A DNA stretch of 20,594 bases from Oscillospiraceae bacterium. GTDB lineage: Bacteria; Bacillota; Clostridia; Oscillospirales; Oscillospiraceae. The stretch spans positions 1 through 20,594 of the forward strand of contig JAEDFW010000017.1 of the NCBI GenBank assembly GCA_016297855.1. Reading direction: 5' to 3'. The notes under the pieces are model-generated. The model did not search any database. It was not told where the DNA came from and saw nothing but the letters and a program-made list of their open reading frames with translations. The translations under genes and the position numbers were made by a program. Numbering within the stretch: position 1 is the stretch's first letter; every line of letters starts with the position of its first letter. Of this stretch, positions 13,909 through 20,594 are shown in pieces.

Positions 13909-14775
13909 TTATGGGACAAAACTCGCCACATCGGCCAGCGTCAGCCCACGGTGCAGCGCAAGATCGATTCCGTAGCCGATCAGCCGGCCGAGCTCGCGCA
14001 CGCGCGCATCAATATCGCGCGGTGTAACCACCATCCCCGAAATTGCACGCGGCTCATCCGGCGCAGCTGCTGGCAGCAATGCGTCAGCATCAATGACCGT
14101 CGGCACACCTACCGCCACGACCGGTGCGCCGAGTGTCTGTGCGTTGAACGCGGCGCGTGCATTCTGCACGCCGGAGCCGGGTACGATGCCGGTGTCGGTG
14201 AGCTGTACCGTGGTGCACAGCCGGTGCGCGCAGCTGGCCGCCAGCGCGTCAATCACAATAATGGCCTCGGGCTTGACATGCTCGGCCACACCGCGCACCA
14301 GCTCCACGCTCTCCACACCCGTGCTGCCAAGCACGCCGGGCTCTGCAGCGCTGACGCTGGCAAAGCCGGAAAACGCCTCTGCCGCGCTCAGTTTGAGATG
14401 TCTTGTCACGATCAGGCTCTTGAGCGCCTCGGGTCCCACGGCGTCAGGCGTTACGGCGGCATTTCCGAGACCCACAACGAGGATGTGCTCACAAGGCGGC
14501 AAAAGCGCGCGCAGCTGCCGCGACAGTGCTGCTGCCGCGCGGCCGAATGCACCGGTTTCGCGCCGGGTCAGCGGTGCCAGCTCCAGCGTCACATACGTCC
14601 CTATGGGCTTGTGCAGCTGGCTTGCGCCCTGTTCATTGAGGATCTTGACGCACGTTGTTTTGATGCCCTTTGCGTTCGTCTCCCGCGCCCAGACGCCGGG
14701 CAGCTCCGTCTGTTCGCCTGCATCGCGCCGGAAAAGTTCGCGTTCTTCCAGCGCCAGGTCTGTTCTTACCGGCAT
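13909..14775 (-). CDS. gpr: GPR endopeptidase (germination protease)
   Basis: 288 residues. GPR degrades DNA-protecting small acid-soluble spore proteins during germination; it is made in the forespore as a zymogen that removes its own N-terminal propeptide. Family segments seen are VRTDLALE (3-10), GLGNAAVTPDAVGP (102-115) and AIIVIDALAA (171-180). Asp111 and Asp176 correspond in position within motifs to the two catalytic aspartates described for Bacillus megaterium GPR. At 288 residues it is shorter than the ~370 of Bacillus. The start at 14775 has GAGGTG six bases upstream. It is divergent from rpsT, as in Bacillus. The usual downstream partner spoIIP is missing; sigG follows instead after 337 bases. 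Confidence 0.95.
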   Translation of the reverse strand: MPVRTDLALEERELFRRDAGEQTELPGVWARETNAKGIKTTCVKILNEQGASQLHKPIGTYVTLELAPLTRRETGAFGRAAAALSRQLRALLPPCEHILVVGLGNAAVTPDAVGPEALKSLIVTRHLKLSAAEAFSGFASVSAAEPGVLGSTGVESVELVRGVAEHVKPEAIIVIDALAASCAHRLCTTVQLTDTGIVPGSGVQNARAAFNAQTLGAPVVAVGVPTVIDADALLPAAAPDEPRAISGMVVTPRDIDARVRELGRLIGYGIDLALHRGLTLADVASFVP

Positions 14776-14854
14776 TTGCCTCACCTCGCGCGTAGTTTCT
14801 CCCTGCGCCGGATACGCTATGCGATATTTTTTTAAAAAATCAAGAAAAAAGCTA

Positions 14855-14883
14855 TTGATTTTAAGAAACTTGCACGCTATAAT
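14855..14883 (+). promoter_or_regulatory. Sigma-A promoter of rpsT with UP-like A/T tract
   Basis: TTGATT (14855-14860), 17-bp spacer, perfect TATAAT (14878-14883). Directly upstream (14826-14850) are phased T and A tracts including a palindromic ATTTTTTTAAAAAAT, as in an UP element. Confidence 0.9.
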
Positions 14884-14960
14884 GTATTTCTGCATGAGAC
14901 GGTATGTTTCTTTTAGAAACGCTATGTTTCGGTATTAACGCTATTGGAGGAGGTGTAGTC

Positions 14961-15224
14961 ATGCCCAACATTAAGTCTGCCAAGAAGAGAGTTCTGGTTT
15001 CCAAAGTCAACAACGAACGCAACAAGATGGAGAAGTCCGCGCTGAAGACGACCCTGAAGAAGTTCGACGCCGCTGTTGCCGAAGGCAACCGTGAGCAGGC
15101 CGATAGCGCTTACAAAGCTGCAGTGAAGTCCATCGATCAGGCTGTCAACAAGGGAATTATTCACAAGAATAACGCTGCCCGCAAGAAGAGCAACATTACC
15201 CTGAAGATGAACAAGCTGGCTTAA
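14961..15224 (+). CDS. rpsT: 30S ribosomal protein S20
   Basis: 87 residues, standard length. S20 binds 16S rRNA early in assembly. The sequence opens MPNIKSAKKRVLVSKVNNER, carries the basic helical body (NKMEKSALKTTLKKFDAAV) and ends IHKNNAARKKSNITLKMNKLA, with the HKNxAARKKS motif diagnostic of S20. GGAGGAGGT lies about seven bases before the ATG. It is transcribed alone from a strong promoter, divergent from gpr, and ends at a terminator 14 bases after the stop. The leader carries two alternative small hairpins (14906-14930). Confidence 0.98.
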   Translation: MPNIKSAKKRVLVSKVNNERNKMEKSALKTTLKKFDAAVAEGNREQADSAYKAAVKSIDQAVNKGIIHKNNAARKKSNITLKMNKLA

Positions 15225-15238
15225 TTTGCCGAATGGAT

Positions 15239-15268
15239 TCCCTCCGAAGCTCGCTTCGGGGGGATTTT
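15239..15268 (+). terminator. Intrinsic terminator after rpsT
   Basis: Stem TCCCTCCGAAG (15239-15249) with CTTCGGGGGGA (15254-15264), one G-U pair and a CTCG loop, followed by TTTTCTT. Confidence 0.88.
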
Positions 15269-15275
15269 CTTATAT

Positions 15276-15397
15276 TGCACGAAAATCCCTTTGGGATTGT
15301 CGTGCAGGCTATCTGCGCCCTGCTGCATCGCACCGGCGAAGCCGGCACGTTTGCAGCGCGAGACGTGTTTTTCCCGACGTACACGCCGCCGGGAAAA
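15276..15397. other. Array of three hairpins in the rpsT-recG gap
   Basis: After the rpsT terminator come three more inverted repeats. The first is a 14-bp stem with one mismatch (15276-15289 with 15293-15306, TGCACGA...TCGTGCA). The second is GCTGCA/TGCAGC (15322-15327 with 15352-15357) enclosing CCGGC-GAA-GCCGG (15333-15345). The third is TTTTCCCG with CGGGAAAA (15369-15376 with 15390-15397). I see no coding frame of its own and no consensus promoter for recG here. It may be a structured recG leader or a dispersed non-coding repeat. Confidence 0.5.
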
Positions 15398-15441
15398 CAA
15401 TCATTGCTTATTCTGAACCCAGAAGGAAGGAGCATGGGACA

Positions 15442-17484
15442 ATGGACGTATTTTCGCCGGTGACTGCGCTTGCCGGGATCGGCCCGCAGCGCGCAAAACA
15501 GCTGGAAAAATTGAATATCCGCACGCTGTACGATCTTCTGGCCTATTTTCCGCGCGCGTACGAAGACCGTACTGTGTTTCTGCCCATCGGCGCGCTCGAG
15601 CAGGGAACACCCGCGTGCTTTACTGCGATGGTCGTCTCTGAGCCGCGCACGGCGCATGTGCGCAAGGGCATGGATATCACGCGCGTGCAGGTGGCCGATG
15701 AGACGGGGAAACTCACGCTCACGTTCTTTAACCAGAGCTACGTCAAAGACAGCCTGCGCTACGGCGAGAGCTACCGGTTCCACGGCACGCTGTCTGACAG
15801 CTACGCCGGTCAGATGGCGAATCCCGCGTTTGAACCGGCCGACCGCGCGGGCCTTGTGACGGGGCGGATTCTTCCCATCTACGCGCTGACGGCAGGCATC
15901 AGCAATTCCCTGCTCATCAAATGTGTGCAGAATGCGCTCGCAGCCTGTGCCGGCGCGCTGCCAGAGATCTTACCGGACAGCGTTCTGCATCAGTACAACC
16001 TGTGCCCGACTCGGATGGCATATGAGACGATCCACCGGCCCGCGAGCTGGGAACTTCTGGCCGAGGCACGCAGGCGGCTGGTATTCGAGGAATTTTTCAT
16101 CTTTTCCGCCGGTCTTGCCGTTATGCGCAAACGAAGCAGGCTCGCCGCGCAGCCGTACGCCTGCACGCAGATGAATGCGTTCTACGCCGCGCTCCCCTTT
16201 TCTCTGACCAGCGCGCAGCAGCAGGCCATTGACGATATTCTTTCCGATCTGGCTTCTGGCACCGTCATGAACCGGCTGGTGCAGGGCGATGTGGGCAGCG
16301 GCAAAACAATGGTGGCGGCAGCAGCCGCCTACTGCACCGTAAAAAACGGCCATCAGGCCGCGTTCATGGTGCCGACGGAAATTCTGGCCGAGCAGCACGC
16401 AAAATCACTCTCTGCGCTGTTTGCGCCGCTGGGTATCGACGTGGTGCTCCTGACCGGCTCGCTCAGCGCGGCGGCAAAGCGGGAAGCAAAAGCAAAGCTC
16501 GCTGATGGCACTGCGCATCTGGCCGTGGGTACCCACGCGCTTCTGACTGCCGACGTTTCATTTTCCGATCTGGGGCTGGTCGTGACCGACGAACAGCACC
16601 GTTTCGGCGTGGCGCAGCGCGCGCAGCTGGCCGCGAAGGCCAGAACGCCGCATCTGCTCGTCATGTCGGCCACACCCATTCCAAGAACGCTGGCGCTCAT
16701 CGCCTACGGCGATCTGGACGTGTCCGTCATCTCGGAGCTGCCGCCCGGCAGACAGAAGATCGACACCTTTCTTGTCGGTGAGGACATGCGCCGCCGCGTC
16801 AACGCCTTCATCCGCCGTGAATGCGCGTCAGGCCATCAGGCTTATATCGTGTGTCCTGCGGTTGAGGATGGTGAGACGGATACACTCAAATCCGCCGCGG
16901 TCTGGGCAGAGACGCTGCAGCAGGCGGTGTTTCCCGAGCTTCGCGTGGGACTTCTGCACGGCAGGATGAAAGGCGCGGAAAAAGAGGCGGCGCTGGCCGC
17001 ATTTGCCCGGCACGAGACGGATATTCTGGTCGCCACCACGGTGGTCGAGGTCGGCGTGGACGTGCCGAACGCAACGCTGATGGTGATCGAAAACGCCGAG
17101 CGTTTTGGCCTGAGCCAGCTGCACCAGCTGCGCGGGCGTGTCGGTCGCGGCAGCGCCAAATCGTACTGCATTCTCTTTTCCGATACCAAAAACGCCGAGA
17201 CGCGCGCGCGGCTCAAGGCACTGTGCGCCACGAACGATGGCTTTGCTATTGCCGAGCAGGACCTTGCCCTGCGTGGACCGGGCGACTTCTTCGGCAGCCG
17301 CCAGCATGGTCTGCCTGCGTTCAAGGCGGCAAATTTACAGATGGATCTGGATACGCTCCGTCAGGCCCAGCAGGCCGCGTCTGTTTGTATCCAAAATGCC
17401 GACGATCTGGCCGCGCCCGAATTTGCGCCGCTGTGCCGCCGCATTGAGGCGCTGTTTGCGCAATCTGATATCGCACTCAACTGA
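15442..17484 (+). CDS. recG: ATP-dependent DNA helicase RecG
   Basis: 680 residues, normal length. RecG remodels stalled replication forks and Holliday junctions. The N-terminal part holds the wedge (OB) domain around residues 50-150, opening with a helix-hairpin-helix-like VTALAGIGPQRAKQLEKLNI. The helicase core has Walker A GDVGSGKT (282-289), VPTEILAEQHA (310-320), the DEQH box in VTDEQHRFGVAQR (381-393), MSATPIPRTLAL (408-419), then in the second RecA-like lobe VEVGVDVPNATLM, AERFGLSQLHQLRGRVGRG and, at the C-terminus, the RecG/Mfd-type LRGPGDFFGSRQHG segment. The start at 15442 follows GGAGC by about nine bases; the longer open frame runs through the hairpin array and is unlikely to be coding. 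Confidence 0.97.
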   Translation: MDVFSPVTALAGIGPQRAKQLEKLNIRTLYDLLAYFPRAYEDRTVFLPIGALEQGTPACFTAMVVSEPRTAHVRKGMDITRVQVADETGKLTLTFFNQSYVKDSLRYGESYRFHGTLSDSYAGQMANPAFEPADRAGLVTGRILPIYALTAGISNSLLIKCVQNALAACAGALPEILPDSVLHQYNLCPTRMAYETIHRPASWELLAEARRRLVFEEFFIFSAGLAVMRKRSRLAAQPYACTQMNAFYAALPFSLTSAQQQAIDDILSDLASGTVMNRLVQGDVGSGKTMVAAAAAYCTVKNGHQAAFMVPTEILAEQHAKSLSALFAPLGIDVVLLTGSLSAAAKREAKAKLADGTAHLAVGTHALLTADVSFSDLGLVVTDEQHRFGVAQRAQLAAKARTPHLLVMSATPIPRTLALIAYGDLDVSVISELPPGRQKIDTFLVGEDMRRRVNAFIRRECASGHQAYIVCPAVEDGETDTLKSAAVWAETLQQAVFPELRVGLLHGRMKGAEKEAALAAFARHETDILVATTVVEVGVDVPNATLMVIENAERFGLSQLHQLRGRVGRGSAKSYCILFSDTKNAETRARLKALCATNDGFAIAEQDLALRGPGDFFGSRQHGLPAFKAANLQMDLDTLRQAQQAASVCIQNADDLAAPEFAPLCRRIEALFAQSDIALN

Positions 17485-17548
17485 TTTTGGAACGATTTTT
17501 CGTCATGTGCATATCCTATATGGAAGAACACTGAAATGGGGGCTGCAC

Positions 17549-18466
17549 ATGGAACACGTGAAACAATATTATCTCGGCGGCAACACCGTCCACGGCTTTT
17601 ATTCCCTCTACGACGGCTTCTGTCCGCCAGAAGCCGGTGACTTTCTCTGGGTCATCAAGGGCGGGCCCGGCTGCGGCAAATCGAGCTTTATGCGCCGCAT
17701 CGGCGCTGCGATGGAGCAAGAGGGTCTGGATGTGGAGTATGTACTCTGCTCGGGCGACCCGGACTCTCTTGACGGGGTGTACTTTCCCGCGCTGCGTACC
17801 GGCTACGTCGACGGCACCGCGCCGCATGTGCAGGAGGCCGTGTATCCGGGCGCTTCGGGATTGTACCTCGACCTCGGGCAGTTTTATGACCGCGCGGCGC
17901 TGCAAAAAAAGCGCGATGAGATTCTCGCGCTGAACACGCAGTACAAAGCGCTGTATCAGCAGGCGTATGGGCTGCTTGCGGACTGTCCGCCGCCCGATGC
18001 CGGCGGGTCGGACGAACCGGATGCGCCGCTGCCGCCATGCTCCGGCAAGGCCGGCAGAATCCAGCGCCGCTTTCTGCGCGCCGTGAGCTGCAAGGGACTT
18101 GTCAGCGTCCCGGACGTAAACTGCCGCCGCGTGCGCGAGCTGCACTCCCCTGCGGCACTGGCCCGTTTGGCTGAAAACGCGCGTCAGGCCGGATACGACG
18201 TTGTCTGCGCGCAGCATCCTGTCTTTCCTCTTCTGTGCGAGTCTGTGCAGATCCCTGCGCTTGACACATTGTACTTTGTGAACTTTTCCGTCCCTGACAC
18301 ATCCTGCGCGCCGATTCTGCGCGCGGCGTGTGCCAAACTTGCCGAGGCCAAAGCGCTGCATGACCGTCTGGAGGCGGTATATAATCCGCATGTGGACTTT
18401 GACGGGGTCTATGCGCTGGCGGAAAACCACACGCAAACGCTCAAAAAACAAATTTCCGCATTGTAA
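17549..18466 (+). CDS. P-loop ATPase of the PRK06851-like Firmicutes family, second P-loop degenerate
   Basis: 305 residues. The first half matches, from memory, a Firmicutes ATPase family (catalogued as PRK06851) of unknown function: YYLGGNTVHGFYSLYDG (7-23), Walker A GGPGCGKSS (38-46), LCSGDPDSLDGVYFP (66-80), and RTGYVDGTAPHV (83-94) with PGASGLYLDLGQF. Relatives that I recall carry a second, similar P-loop domain. Here the matching part begins RFLRAVSCKGLVSVPDV (174-190) but where the second GxxGxGKS/T should follow it reads NCRRVRELHSPAALARLAEN. Thus the second nucleotide site seems lost. GGGGG lies six bases before the ATG. It follows recG by 64 bases and has the gpmI promoter overlapping its stop codon. 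Confidence 0.75.
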   Translation: MEHVKQYYLGGNTVHGFYSLYDGFCPPEAGDFLWVIKGGPGCGKSSFMRRIGAAMEQEGLDVEYVLCSGDPDSLDGVYFPALRTGYVDGTAPHVQEAVYPGASGLYLDLGQFYDRAALQKKRDEILALNTQYKALYQQAYGLLADCPPPDAGGSDEPDAPLPPCSGKAGRIQRRFLRAVSCKGLVSVPDVNCRRVRELHSPAALARLAENARQAGYDVVCAQHPVFPLLCESVQIPALDTLYFVNFSVPDTSCAPILRAACAKLAEAKALHDRLEAVYNPHVDFDGVYALAENHTQTLKKQISAL

Positions 18467-18489
18467 TCGAACGAAAGATGTAGTAAAAT
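18461..18489 (+). promoter_or_regulatory. Sigma-A promoter of gpmI
   Basis: TTGTAA (18461-18466, containing the stop codon of the upstream gene), 17-bp spacer, TAAAAT (18484-18489), about 43 bases before the gpmI start. Confidence 0.75.
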
Positions 18490-18532
18490 AGATTGGATTT
18501 TTGAGACAGAGAATTACCCGGAGGTATTACAA

Positions 18533-20095
18533 ATGAAAAAACCTATCGTTCTGGTCATTATGGACGGTGTCGGCCGCGGTGACGGCGGCTCCGGTGACGC
18601 TGTGAAGGTTGCCAATACGCCTGTCCTCGACAAATTATTCGCCACCTGCCCCTACACCTGGCTCAAGGCGCACGGCACGGCAGTCGGTCTGCCGTCCGAC
18701 GACGACATGGGCAACAGTGAGGTGGGCCATAACGCGCTCGGCTGCGGTCAGGTCTATTCGCAGGGCGCAAAGCTCGTCGGCGAGTCGATCGAAAACGGCA
18801 CGCTGTTCGGCTCGAAAACGTGGCTCAGCCTGACGGACAACGCCAATGCCGGCCACGCGCTGCACTTCCTCGGCCTTCTGTCCGACGGCAACGTACATTC
18901 CAATATTGCGCATCTGATCGCGATGCTGAAAAAAGCCCGTGAGCTGGATCTGCCGCGTGTCTACTGCCATATCCTGCTCGACGGCCGTGATGTGCCGGCA
19001 ACGAGTGCGCTGGAGTATGTCGCGCAGCTGGAAGCTGTGCTCGCTGAACTGAGCGATGAAACGCATGAATACAAAATCGCCTCCGGCGGCGGACGCATGC
19101 AGATCACCATGGACCGCTATGAGGCCAACTGGGGTATGGTCGAAGCAGGCTGGCGCACGCATGTGCAGGGCATCGGCCGGCAGTTCCCCGACGCCGAAAC
19201 CGCCATCGAGACCTACCGGGCCGAGACCGGCTGCATCGATCAGGATCTTCCCGCCTTCGTCATCGCGCATGACGGCAAGCCCGTGGCGAAGATTGAAAAC
19301 GGCGACAGCGTGATCCTCTTCAACTTCCGCGGCGACCGCGCGCAGGAAATCTCGCTCGCGTTCGATCGCAAGGATTTTGACAAGTTTGACCGCGGCGACT
19401 ACACGGGCGTCAAGTTTGCCGGTATGCTGCAGTACGACGGCGACCTCAATATCCCGGAAAACTACCTGGTCGAGCCGCCCGTTATCAAGAACACGCTCAC
19501 GGAAGTCCTCTGCAAGGCCGGCGTGCGCGAATACGCGGTCTCCGAGACGCAGAAATACGGCCATGTGACCTACTTCTGGAACGGCAACCGCTCCGGCAAG
19601 GTCGACGAGAGCCTTGAGACCTACGAGGAAATCCCGTCCGATATCATCCCGTTCGATCAGGCGCCGGCAATGAAGTCCAAAGAGATCACCGACTGCATGG
19701 TCGCCGCCATGGCCTCCGGCAAGTACGACTTCCTCCGCTGCAACTTCCCGAACGGCGACATGGTCGGCCACACGGGCGTGATGCAGGCCGTCGTGACGGC
19801 GATGGAGTGCGTGGATGAAAGCGTTGGACGCATTCTCGCTGCCGCCGACCAGTACGGATACACCGTCTGCATCACTGCCGACCACGGCAACGCCGACCAG
19901 ATGACGGAAACCAAGAAGGGCAAGACCTCGGTGCGTACAGCGCACTCTCTCAACCCGGTTCCCTTCATCATCTACGATCCGGATACAAAGTACGTCATCC
20001 ATGACGGTCAGTACGGTCTGGCGAACGTCGCTCCCACCATTGTCAAAATGATGGGGCTGCAGGCGCCTGACTGCTGGGAAAAGAGCATGATTTAA
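18533..20095 (+). CDS. gpmI: 2,3-bisphosphoglycerate-independent phosphoglycerate mutase
   Basis: 520 residues. The enzyme interconverts 3- and 2-phosphoglycerate through a phosphoserine intermediate and needs Mn2+ at two sites. The metal-site Asp11 (VIMDGVGRG) and the nucleophile Ser62 in DDDMGNSEVGHNALGCG are present; Ser62 has the same number as in the Geobacillus enzyme. The second metal-site cluster appears as CNFPNGDMVGHTG, TADHGNADQM and RTAHSLNPVPF in the C-terminal third, and SDGNVHSN with LLDGRDVPATSA marks the transferase domain. No gap or frameshift is seen. GGAGGT lies seven bases before the ATG. It has its own promoter and a downstream hairpin, so it is a single-gene unit; other glycolytic genes are not adjacent. 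Confidence 0.98.
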   Translation: MKKPIVLVIMDGVGRGDGGSGDAVKVANTPVLDKLFATCPYTWLKAHGTAVGLPSDDDMGNSEVGHNALGCGQVYSQGAKLVGESIENGTLFGSKTWLSLTDNANAGHALHFLGLLSDGNVHSNIAHLIAMLKKARELDLPRVYCHILLDGRDVPATSALEYVAQLEAVLAELSDETHEYKIASGGGRMQITMDRYEANWGMVEAGWRTHVQGIGRQFPDAETAIETYRAETGCIDQDLPAFVIAHDGKPVAKIENGDSVILFNFRGDRAQEISLAFDRKDFDKFDRGDYTGVKFAGMLQYDGDLNIPENYLVEPPVIKNTLTEVLCKAGVREYAVSETQKYGHVTYFWNGNRSGKVDESLETYEEIPSDIIPFDQAPAMKSKEITDCMVAAMASGKYDFLRCNFPNGDMVGHTGVMQAVVTAMECVDESVGRILAAADQYGYTVCITADHGNADQMTETKKGKTSVRTAHSLNPVPFIIYDPDTKYVIHDGQYGLANVAPTIVKMMGLQAPDCWEKSMI

Positions 20096-20100
20096 GTTTT

Positions 20101-20133
20101 GCCCTGCACGGCATTGCCGTGCAGGGCTGTTTT
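20101..20133 (+). terminator. Intrinsic terminator after gpmI
   Basis: A perfect 12-bp stem GCCCTGCACGGC (20101-20112) with its inverse (20116-20127), ATT loop, followed by TGTTTTC. The T run is short but the stem is very stable. Confidence 0.8.
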
Positions 20134-20157
20134 CATCCGCCGCTCGTTATTTTCTAC

Positions 20158-20204
20158 TTGTACTTTTGGATAAAATCGGTTAGAATAGCGTGTATGCGTA
20201 TAAT
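20158..20204 (+). promoter_or_regulatory. Promoter region of the Asp23/Gls24 gene
   Basis: TTGTAC (20158-20163), 17-bp spacer, TAGAAT (20181-20186). A second perfect TATAAT lies at 20199-20204 without a good -35, so start-site use is ambiguous. Confidence 0.65.
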
Positions 20205-20231
20205 ACTACCGCTTGAAAAGGAGGTTGCAAT

Positions 20232-20585
20232 ATGATTCGTATGAGAACGGACAAAGGCTCGATCTGCGTCGACAGCGCAGTCTATACCAACATCGCCGGC
20301 TACGCCGCCACCAACTGCTTCGGCGTCAAAGGCATGGCCATCCGCTCCATGACCGACGGGCTTGTTCATCTGCTCCGCCGCGAGGCCATGAGTAAGGGCG
20401 TTCGGGTCACCTTCCACGAGGATAACTCCATTTCCATCGATCTGCATATTATGGTCGACAAGGGCGTCAATATCTGCGCCATCGGCTCGTCCATCATCAG
20501 CGAGGTCCGCTATTTCGTCACAAAGTCTACCGGCACCCAGGTGCGGGCCGTCAATGTCTTTGTAGATTCGATTCCCATTGATTAA
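20232..20585 (+). CDS. Asp23/Gls24 family protein (YloU-like)
   Basis: 117 residues, the size of the small YloU-like members. Family features are the opening KGSICVDSAVYTNIAGYAATNCFGVKGMA (8-36), the ISIDLHIMVDKGVNI strand region (67-81) and the C-terminal VNVFVDSI. The role is unclear; related proteins are envelope-associated and stress-linked, and in Firmicutes this gene commonly precedes the fatty-acid kinase gene fakA (yloV). The downstream neighbour is cut off here. A strong AAAGGAGG lies about seven bases before the ATG. The gene is complete, ending nine bases before the window edge. Confidence 0.9.
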   Translation: MIRMRTDKGSICVDSAVYTNIAGYAATNCFGVKGMAIRSMTDGLVHLLRREAMSKGVRVTFHEDNSISIDLHIMVDKGVNICAIGSSIISEVRYFVTKSTGTQVRAVNVFVDSIPID

Positions 20586-20594
20586 CCTGCGCCG

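Noticed and set aside
15226..15441. N-terminal extension of RecG by 72 residues
   Set aside because: The extension would be translated from the rpsT terminator and a hairpin array and resembles no RecG N-terminus; a ribosome site precedes 15442.
18635..20002. 455-residue open frame on the reverse strand opposite gpmI
   Set aside because: It is antisense to an intact enzyme, its composition is that of a GC-rich shadow frame, and it has no ribosome site or recognisable motif.

Overview
The window looks like ordinary chromosome from a spore-forming, fairly GC-rich member of the Clostridia, most likely Oscillospiraceae/Butyricicoccaceae-like gut bacteria. The evidence is a forespore sigma factor (SigG) beside a YlmC/YmxH-type PRC-barrel protein, a GPR spore protease divergent from rpsT, an FMN riboswitch in front of an ECF riboflavin transporter, strong AGGAGG ribosome sites, and consensus sigma-A promoters with 17-bp spacers. 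I saw no phage, IS element, CRISPR array, rRNA or tRNA. The genus is inference only.

Layout. 1-296 (-): N-terminus of an RsuA-type rRNA pseudouridine synthase, cut by the window edge. 371-3501 (+): a DUF4830-type membrane-anchored protein, an FMN riboswitch with terminator and ribU, then an overlapping pair of membrane proteins (YjdF/DUF2238-like and PAP2 phosphatase-like) ending at a strong terminator. 3611-4471 (+): an unrecognised lipoprotein, converging on putP over a shared bidirectional terminator. 4540-6818 (-): a PutP-type Na+/proline symporter behind a TetR-family regulator, with a perfect 15-bp inverted repeat next to the putP promoter. 6893-10392 (-): amidohydrolase, YebC/TACO1, NIF3-like protein, TrmK, and a small DUF1858 CxxC protein. 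10523-12255 (-): rpsB-tsf with a structured leader. 12457-14775 (-): gpr, then sigG and ylmC/ymxH, with a cluster of DnaA-box-like 9-mers between gpr and sigG. 14961-20585 (+): rpsT, a hairpin-rich gap, recG, a P-loop ATPase with an apparently lost second P-loop, gpmI, and an Asp23/Gls24 protein.

How the parts fit. Much of the window is housekeeping: translation (rpsB, tsf, rpsT, trmK, yebC, rRNA pseudouridylation), replication-fork repair (recG) and glycolysis (gpmI). A sporulation block (gpr, sigG, ylmC) lies inside it. SigG would drive late forespore genes, and GPR would degrade the small acid-soluble proteins at germination. Two transport units are visibly regulated: ribU by FMN-dependent attenuation and putP probably by the adjacent TetR protein.

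Nothing here is clearly a new defence or biosynthetic system. The observations most worth a second look are the DnaA-box cluster upstream of sigG, the palindrome at putP, the YjdF-like/PAP2 overlapping pair, the ATPase with a degenerate second half, the hairpin array before recG, and the rpsB leader.
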